Below are positions 59,151-64,000 of a stretch of DNA of 64,000 bases, one piece after another. Source of the stretch: Gigaspora margarita (lineage: Eukaryota; Glomeromycota; Glomeromycetes; Diversisporales; Gigasporaceae); assembly GCA_009809945.1 (NCBI GenBank), contig WTPW01000622.1:62001-126000 (forward strand). Direction: 5' to 3'. A model generated the notes under the pieces. It was given only the letters and a program-made list of their open reading frames with translations. It had not been told where the DNA came from and did not search any database. Made by a program: the position numbers and the translations under genes. How positions within the stretch are numbered: position 1 is the stretch's first letter; every line of letters starts with the position of its first letter.

Positions 59151-59525
59151 ATGCTTAGGCAATGCATAAGATGTGATGCTCCTTTTTTATCACTAGCTAA
59201 TTATGATTTTATTATACAATGCCATAATGATAGACCAAGGTCTAAAGTTTTGAATGAGCTAAAAGAAAAATATAGCATATCACAAAAACGTATTTATCAG
59301 ATCTGGAGAGGCGAGGAAAAAAATAGAGTTGCATGGGATCAACCAATTCCACCTCTTAACTTTGTCGAGGATAGTAGAGAAAATTCTGATCTTAATAATC
59401 TGATTCTATCTGAGCCGGCCACAACGTATATCGAGGAAGATAGAGATCTAATTGCATTTTACGAAAAAGAAGCTATTCGAGATAAAAAAAATATAGCCAA
59501 ACTTAAATCTATACTAGCTAAGTAG
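59151..59525 (+). CDS. Helix-turn-helix-like protein of the virus-like element
   Basis: 124 codons, start MLRQCIRCDAPFLSLANYDF. Residues about 28-55 (RPRSKVLNELKEKYSISQKR, IYQIWRGEE) look like a homeodomain-like helix-turn-helix of the kind found in transposase and integrase-associated proteins. The C-terminal part is acidic and ends in a charged helix (IRDKKNIAKLKSILAK). It lies between the small accessory genes and the leftward Gag-like module, converging with the latter. Role inferred: DNA-end binding or transcription control. Confidence 0.5.
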   Translation: MLRQCIRCDAPFLSLANYDFIIQCHNDRPRSKVLNELKEKYSISQKRIYQIWRGEEKNRVAWDQPIPPLNFVEDSRENSDLNNLILSEPATTYIEEDRDLIAFYEKEAIRDKKNIAKLKSILAK

Positions 59526-59629
59526 ACGATTCAGCTCATCGTAGAATGATAGAAACTTCTTACATGCGTTGGTAAGAATCTCTTTAGCACTGAGAGTATC
59601 AAATAACATTTTTTCAAGTTCATCATAAC

Positions 59630-60106
59630 TTATATATTTTTTTTTATTAGGATATTGGTTTCTCCCTTATTATAAACTGAAAGTGGAATAGTAATACTTT
59701 TTCCATTAGCTGATGCTGTAAACTCACCCTTTACTATAGGTTCCCAGCCAGCCCGATGTTGCCATCTAGTGCCAAGAATAAATAATGATATAACATTGCC
59801 ATTATTATCTTTTTCTGTTGGTAAAACTGAAAACTTATCCGAAATTGTTAAGGTATTATTTTCAATACCTATAGTAACAGGTATATCAGAAAAGGTCCCA
59901 ACAGATTGTTTTTCGCCTACAGCCCCTGTCAGTCTATAAACCTTTTTTCTATCTATTTTTAGCCCAAAATATTTTATAAAATGGTTTGCGATATTTTCAG
60001 AAATATGTGACCCATCTGAACCCGTATCGAGTAATGCATGGGGTATTTCTAAATCATATACTTTACATGAAATCATAGCATAGTTATTGGGTTCTTTTAT
60101 TTGCAA
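59630..60106 (-). CDS. Retropepsin-like aspartic protease part
   Basis: Part of the fossil module. The DTGSDGSHIS segment matches the catalytic DTG loop of single-domain retroviral-type aspartic proteases; LFILGTRWQHRAGWEP fits the distal Leu-Gly region. Length (158 codons) is close to one retropepsin domain with an extension. Confidence 0.6.
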   Translation of the reverse strand: MQIKEPNNYAMISCKVYDLEIPHALLDTGSDGSHISENIANHFIKYFGLKIDRKKVYRLTGAVGEKQSVGTFSDIPVTIGIENNTLTISDKFSVLPTEKDNNGNVISLFILGTRWQHRAGWEPIVKGEFTASANGKSITIPLSVYNKGETNILIKKNI

Positions 60107-60565
60107 AAAGTTTTTTTTAATGGGTCAAGCCAATTTCGATATAATTGGGCTTCTTGATATTGTTTTATAGCATAATTTAGACANGAAGTGCTNNNCTTNG
60201 NNNAGNAAGAAGACCCTTCTATCTTCTCACAATAATTGCTTGAAGTCAAATATGCCGGCATATCTTTTTCTAAGCATGCGAGGAAAAATGGCTCTAAAAT
60301 AAATTGATACTTTTTTATTATATTTTTCCATACTTTGGCTACTTCTTTATTCGTACAATTTTTTGAATGATACGAATAAAATGAGTCTTTCATTTCAGGG
60401 AATAATTTACTAAGATCCGTATATATTTCTGTTAGAATTTCTTTAGGGCATTGAGAAATATATCTTGTTAAAATATATTTAACCGACTCTAAAAATATCT
60501 GATTTTCATTAATGGTTTTTTTTACTAATTTTTTGGATTTCTTTTTTATAGAAGTCTTAGAAACC

Positions 60566-60820
60566 CTATTTTTTTTTTATATTAAAACAATTAGTTTCTC
60601 TAGACTCAATTTCACTATTTTCTTGGTCGCTTTCTTCTTGGCTACTGTCTTCTTGGTCGCTTTCATTAATTATATACTCTATATCATCTTCTGATTGGCT
60701 TTGGTTAATATATTCGTATTGGGAGCTAGTAATATTATTAATCTTTTTAGTCTTTCTAACTTTAGGGCAATTCTTTTTTGTATGACCAGCCTTTCCACAC
60801 ATAGAACAGTATCTTTCTAC
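60566..60820 (-). CDS. CCHC zinc-knuckle part
   Basis: Part of the fossil module. CSMCGKAGHTKKNC is a CX2CX4HX4C zinc knuckle as in retroelement nucleocapsids, followed by an acidic Ser/Glu/Asp-rich tail. Confidence 0.65.
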   Translation of the reverse strand, partial: VERYCSMCGKAGHTKKNCPKVRKTKKINNITSSQYEYINQSQSEDDIEYIINESDQEDSSQEESDQENSEIESRETNCFNIKKK

Positions 60821-61126
60821 TTTCTTTAATTTGGTTGTTTTTTTAGCTATAGGCTTTTTTGTAGCATATAATTTTTTTGATTGTATATTGTAATTCGCAT
60901 AGCCTAATCTTTTATATAATTCTTCTTCGATAAAATTTTCTAAAGCATCCGGATCTCTAGATGCTTTATCAGAATACCCCAGTCTTTGGGCTATAAAATC
61001 TAAATGGTTATACGCTTTTTTATATATAGTTAAATTTTCACTAGGTATTGTATTGGATAAAATTATAGGAACCGATGAATTGTTATTAACCCCATTATAT
61101 GTAAAGGTAGAAGGTTTTCGCTCAAG

Positions 61127-61522
61127 CTATGTGTCCTTAACAGATGTAAAGAAAGCATTTATATCTGCTGGATTTGTTATTTTTACTCTTGTAAATAATT
61201 CACCAGGTAAGTGAGTCCATAATATAGCCAATGCGTCCTGGTTATTATTCGGTGTTTGTAATAATAAAAGACGAATTCTGTCTTTATAGGTTTGGGGAGT
61301 GTTAGTAGGTTTAAATTTTTCTTGTGCTAATCTGGATAAAGAGGCATTGCATGATCCTATTGTTTCTTCATGATATTTATGCCAAAACCAAGCTAAAAAT
61401 CGTGCTGGAGTATCAATATTTGTGCCTGCAGGGTATTCAGCTGGGACGAGTGTATATTTACTAGACATTTTAGATTTTAAAATTTCAGCTTTTATGGCAT
61501 CATTAAATCCAGCAACAGCCAA
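61127..61522 (-). CDS. Gag capsid-like part
   Basis: Part of the fossil module. TPARFLAWFWHKYHEETIG and ILWTHLPGELFTRVKITNP resemble the helical capsid region of Ty3/gypsy-type Gag (the LP.EL..RV segment). Moderate confidence by eye. Confidence 0.5.
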   Translation of the reverse strand: MAVAGFNDAIKAEILKSKMSSKYTLVPAEYPAGTNIDTPARFLAWFWHKYHEETIGSCNASLSRLAQEKFKPTNTPQTYKDRIRLLLLQTPNNNQDALAILWTHLPGELFTRVKITNPADINAFFTSVKDT

Positions 61523-61584
61523 TGTACCTCCATATGAAAATACTTGTACTAATCTATTATAATATTTGTCAGGAGGTTCCTGAC

Positions 61585-62604
61585 CTATATATTGGGAATT
61601 TGGGCAATCAACAGGGATAATGAAGACATAACGTCTGTTAAGGTTGCCATGTTTGCTATATTATTATTCTGTAGCACAAAAATTTGTTGATTTAAATTAT
61701 TAATTAATTGTTCTGAATTTCGGGCCCGATTTTTCCATTTGCCCCACTTATTTTGTAATTGGTGATAGGTCTGTCTGTTTCTCAATTTTAACGCAAAGCT
61801 TTCTATAAGCAATTCTGATATCCGTCTTTTTTGTGTACAGATTGTAATTCGCCCATCAAGTTCTCGAGATTTGAATATATTATGCCATGTTTTGTGGGCC
61901 TCATAAGCCTGATGAAGAAGATCATAGTCATTTTGAAGTGTAGCTAACTGGGTTTGTAAATCGGCAAACTGGGTCTGTGAATTGGCTAACTGGGGTTGCA
62001 AATTAATTATCTGGGTCTGCAAGTTCGCTACTTGATTTTCAGCATTAATTGCTTGAGCATTTGCTCGTGGATATATTTGTAGCACCAATCTCTCAAACCT
62101 ATTTCCGGCATCAGAAATTATATCAAGATAATCTTCAATGCCATTTATTGTAGGTACTATTGTAATTGGACTTTGAAAATATTGTCTAATGTTATCAATC
62201 TCTCGCTGGATTCTATTATTTTGGATCGTGGCTTGATTTTCAGGAAGAGATAATGTTCGGGAGGATCCTGGTTGTTGTGCCATATTTTGAAAATTGTTTT
62301 CTATATATAATTTTTCGAGTTTGCAAGAAAAGCGATCTATTTCATCCTGAAAAATAGCTAACCGTTTTTCTAAATAATCTATATAATTCCCTTGATTTAT
62401 AGAATCTTGAAGTGTCTTTTCTAACTGTTCTTTAAGATTAGAAATTTTTGATCTTAATGGGTCTAGCTCCTTATTTCGAATTGTGATTTCTTTTTCAAGA
62501 TAATTAATATAATCCTCTTTTGAGTCCAGATCCCATTGTAATTTGCAGACCCGATCTTGTATTGCTAATAAAGCACCTTTAAATTTTTTGATTCTTTCAC
62601 CCAT
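61585..62604 (-). CDS. Long coiled-coil N-terminal part of the Gag-like module
   Basis: 339 codons, start MGERIKKFKGALLAIQDRVC. Heptad-rich helices over most of the length, including an imperfect tandem of NLQTQ(I/L) (A/I)xLQxQLA heptads around residues 195-235. No enzymatic domain. A start at 62604 is supported by the short divergent gap to the integrase. Confidence 0.6.
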   Translation of the reverse strand: MGERIKKFKGALLAIQDRVCKLQWDLDSKEDYINYLEKEITIRNKELDPLRSKISNLKEQLEKTLQDSINQGNYIDYLEKRLAIFQDEIDRFSCKLEKLYIENNFQNMAQQPGSSRTLSLPENQATIQNNRIQREIDNIRQYFQSPITIVPTINGIEDYLDIISDAGNRFERLVLQIYPRANAQAINAENQVANLQTQIINLQPQLANSQTQFADLQTQLATLQNDYDLLHQAYEAHKTWHNIFKSRELDGRITICTQKRRISELLIESFALKLRNRQTYHQLQNKWGKWKNRARNSEQLINNLNQQIFVLQNNNIANMATLTDVMSSLSLLIAQIPNI

Positions 62605-62631
62605 TTTTTCTCACAAGCAAGCTGGCTCAAA

Positions 62632-63698
62632 ATGTTGTCTATTCCTATAATACAAATAGATTCTGGAAATGTTTGTGAACTAGATATATCTATTGCCTTG
62701 TGTAAAATTTATTACTATCCTAATGGCTATCAAAGAACCATAAAAAAATTGTATGAAGCTTCTCTAAAAGCTGGATACGATTTTTCTATAGATGAGGTAT
62801 GTAATTGGCTTGAAAAACAGGCTTTATATCAGATTCATAAACCCCGGCCAAGATTATTCCTAGAGCCTCTTTTAATAGTATACAGGTTGCTAATGAATGC
62901 CATCAAGCTGATATTCTTTATATGCCCCATGACCGAATTAATAATATAACTTATAAATATTGCTTATGTATAGTAGATGTGACTTCACGATTTAAGTGAG
63001 CAGTTCCTTTAACTGATAGGTCAGCTTATTCTGTGGCCAAGACCTTTAAGAAAGTTTATAGTAATTCTAAGTGCTCTCTTATTTGGCCAAAATTATTAAT
63101 GGTAGATCCTGGCTCAGAATTTAAATCTGATTGTAAAGAAATAATGGAAAAAAATAATGTTAAAATTAAGGTTGGCACGTCTCATAGAAGCCAAGGTATT
63201 GTTAAAAGATTTAATCGCACTTTAGCTAAAAAATTGTTTTGGTTACAAGATGCTTCTGATTTATTATTACCTATATCTAAAAGATCAAAAGCTTGGGTTA
63301 AAAATCTTTATACAATTATTGATATCCTTAATAATTCAGTAACTAGATTAATTGGCATGGCCCCAGCAAAAGTCATAAAAATGAACCAGATTATTTCAGC
63401 ATCTTCTAAATTACGCAATGGGCCTATAGGATTTAATGAATCTAAATTGAATTATAATACTTTGGTTAGATATTTACTTGAACCTGGTGAATTGGAAACG
63501 GGCCCTAAAAGAGCAACTGACTATAATTGGTCTCCTCAGATTTATTTTATCCGTGAAGCTTTGGTACAAAAAAATCAGCCAATCTTGTATTGGCTAGAAG
63601 ATGAGGAGGGCAATGGGCCAAAGCGGTCTTTTGTTAGAGAGGAGCTCCAAGTTGTAAAAGATATAGAATTACCTCCTCAGTGGGTACTTACGATTTAA
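62632..63698 (+). mobile_element. Polinton-type integrase (fossil)
   Basis: Fossil; broken, with about two breaks. Parts: N-terminal Zn/HTH-like region (62632 on, YYYPNGYQRTIKKLYEASLK), DDE-type core with the VDVTSRF and LMVDPGSEF strands and SHRSQGIV segment, and a C-terminal chromodomain/SH3-like barrel (PILYWLEDEEGNGPKRSFVR). Order and wording are those of Polinton/Maverick integrases, related to retroviral ones. Confidence 0.75.
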
Positions 63699-64000
63699 AA
63701 ATTTTATAATATGAAAGATGTTTATGGAATGCTTCAAGTTGGTGTTCCTCATCTTTTATAAATTAAGAAAATCTTCTGCTTCTTTATTGATCTGGGATTC
63801 TTTGACGAAATAGTCTTTAGCCCCGCCTTCTCGCAATTCTTGCTCGAAGCCAGAATTTAGTTAAACATTTTTTTTTCTTTTTTTGAGCTTGCGAAAAAAA
63901 AGGGAAATATTGTCATGGCCAAATTTAGTATATATTCTTCTGAGTCTTCCGCCTGGCGTAATTTACTAATTCTTTCTTTATAGTTTTGCATGAACTTGCC
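63699..64000. other. Right edge of the virus-like region
   Basis: Contains an imperfect hairpin right after the integrase (TATGAAAGATG / CATCTTTTATA, 63711-63761), the right inverted-repeat arm, and the start of a possible rightward frame at 63915 (MAKFSIYSSESSAWRNLLIL) that closes at 63983. The region continues beyond the window. Confidence 0.4.
63820..63900 (-). repeat. Inverted-repeat arm, right (partner 56587-56690)
   Basis: CTTCTCGCAATTCTTGCTCG, AAGCCAGAA, then GAGCTTGCGAAAAAAAAG: the reverse complement of the left arm in the same order, about 85% identical in the matching blocks. Confidence 0.75.

Larger units (their letters stand above)
59630..62604 (-). mobile_element. Gag-like / retropepsin module, leftward (fossil)
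   Basis: Fossil; broken, with several breaks, and with ambiguous bases at 60184-60206. Parts from start to end: long coiled coil (62604-61585), capsid-like region (61522-61127), CCHC zinc knuckle (about 60820-60566), a poorly recognised spacer region (60393-60097) and a retropepsin-like aspartic protease (60106-59630). The order Gag then zinc knuckle then protease is that of LTR retroelements, yet no reverse transcriptase, RNase H or LTR is seen. It starts 27 bp from the integrase, on the opposite strand. Confidence 0.65.

Noticed and set aside
58733-59169. Repetitive YLSYM and RINRTY frames
   Set aside because: Caused by the CCTATATAT minisatellite; no protein-like composition.

Overview
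The window is very AT-rich eukaryotic DNA: long gene-poor stretches, small introns with GT..AG ends, and dense palindromic non-autonomous transposons. The type of P450, the exploded amino-acid transporter gene and the Polinton-like virus relics together suggest an arbuscular mycorrhizal fungus (Glomeromycotina, Rhizophagus-like). That assignment is inference from gene style; no taxonomic marker (rRNA, tRNA, mitochondrial gene) is present. Scattered Ns (for example 91-92, 9093, 10280, 60184-60206) show draft quality.

Only three host genes can be supported. (1) 14264-16039 (+): a two-exon cytochrome P450 with all core motifs, but with an in-frame TAA between the putative ATG and the proline hinge. 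(2) 18046-19366 (-): a small Cys/Trp/Tyr-rich, probably secreted protein, split by a hAT-type element with a perfect 8-bp target duplication. (3) 43497-47286 (+): a many-exon LAT/APC-type amino-acid transporter whose introns host two transposons; one stretch contains two in-frame stops, so it may be a pseudogene.

The rest of 1-52 kb is repeats. A degenerate satellite of about 95-105 bp fills 1740-4960, reappears inverted at 27460-30720 and as a fragment at 34505-35080. Many inverted-repeat elements have readable target duplications: hAT type with 8-bp duplications (16720-17707, 18442-19278, 29193-29893, 45827-46528, 49519-49633), PIF/Harbinger type with TAA (7053-7307), pogo/Tc1-mariner type with TA (49926-50109 and others), and two long palindromic elements flanked by TTAA. 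No transposase gene is present, so these must be mobilised from elsewhere.

From about 52.5 kb to the right edge lies a fossil virus-like region. A broken Polinton-type protein-primed DNA polymerase B (52494-56425) is followed by a segment of about 7.3 kb bracketed by inverted repeats (56587-56690 and 63820-63900). This segment carries small accessory genes, a leftward Gag-like module (coiled coil, capsid-like, CCHC zinc knuckle, retropepsin) and a rightward Polinton-type integrase; the starts of the two main units are only 27 bp apart. No reverse transcriptase, LTR or packaging ATPase is visible. Perfect stem-loops sit at several gene ends, and a motif of about 40 bp occurs twice. This mixture of Polinton-like and Gag/retropepsin parts is the most unusual feature of the window.
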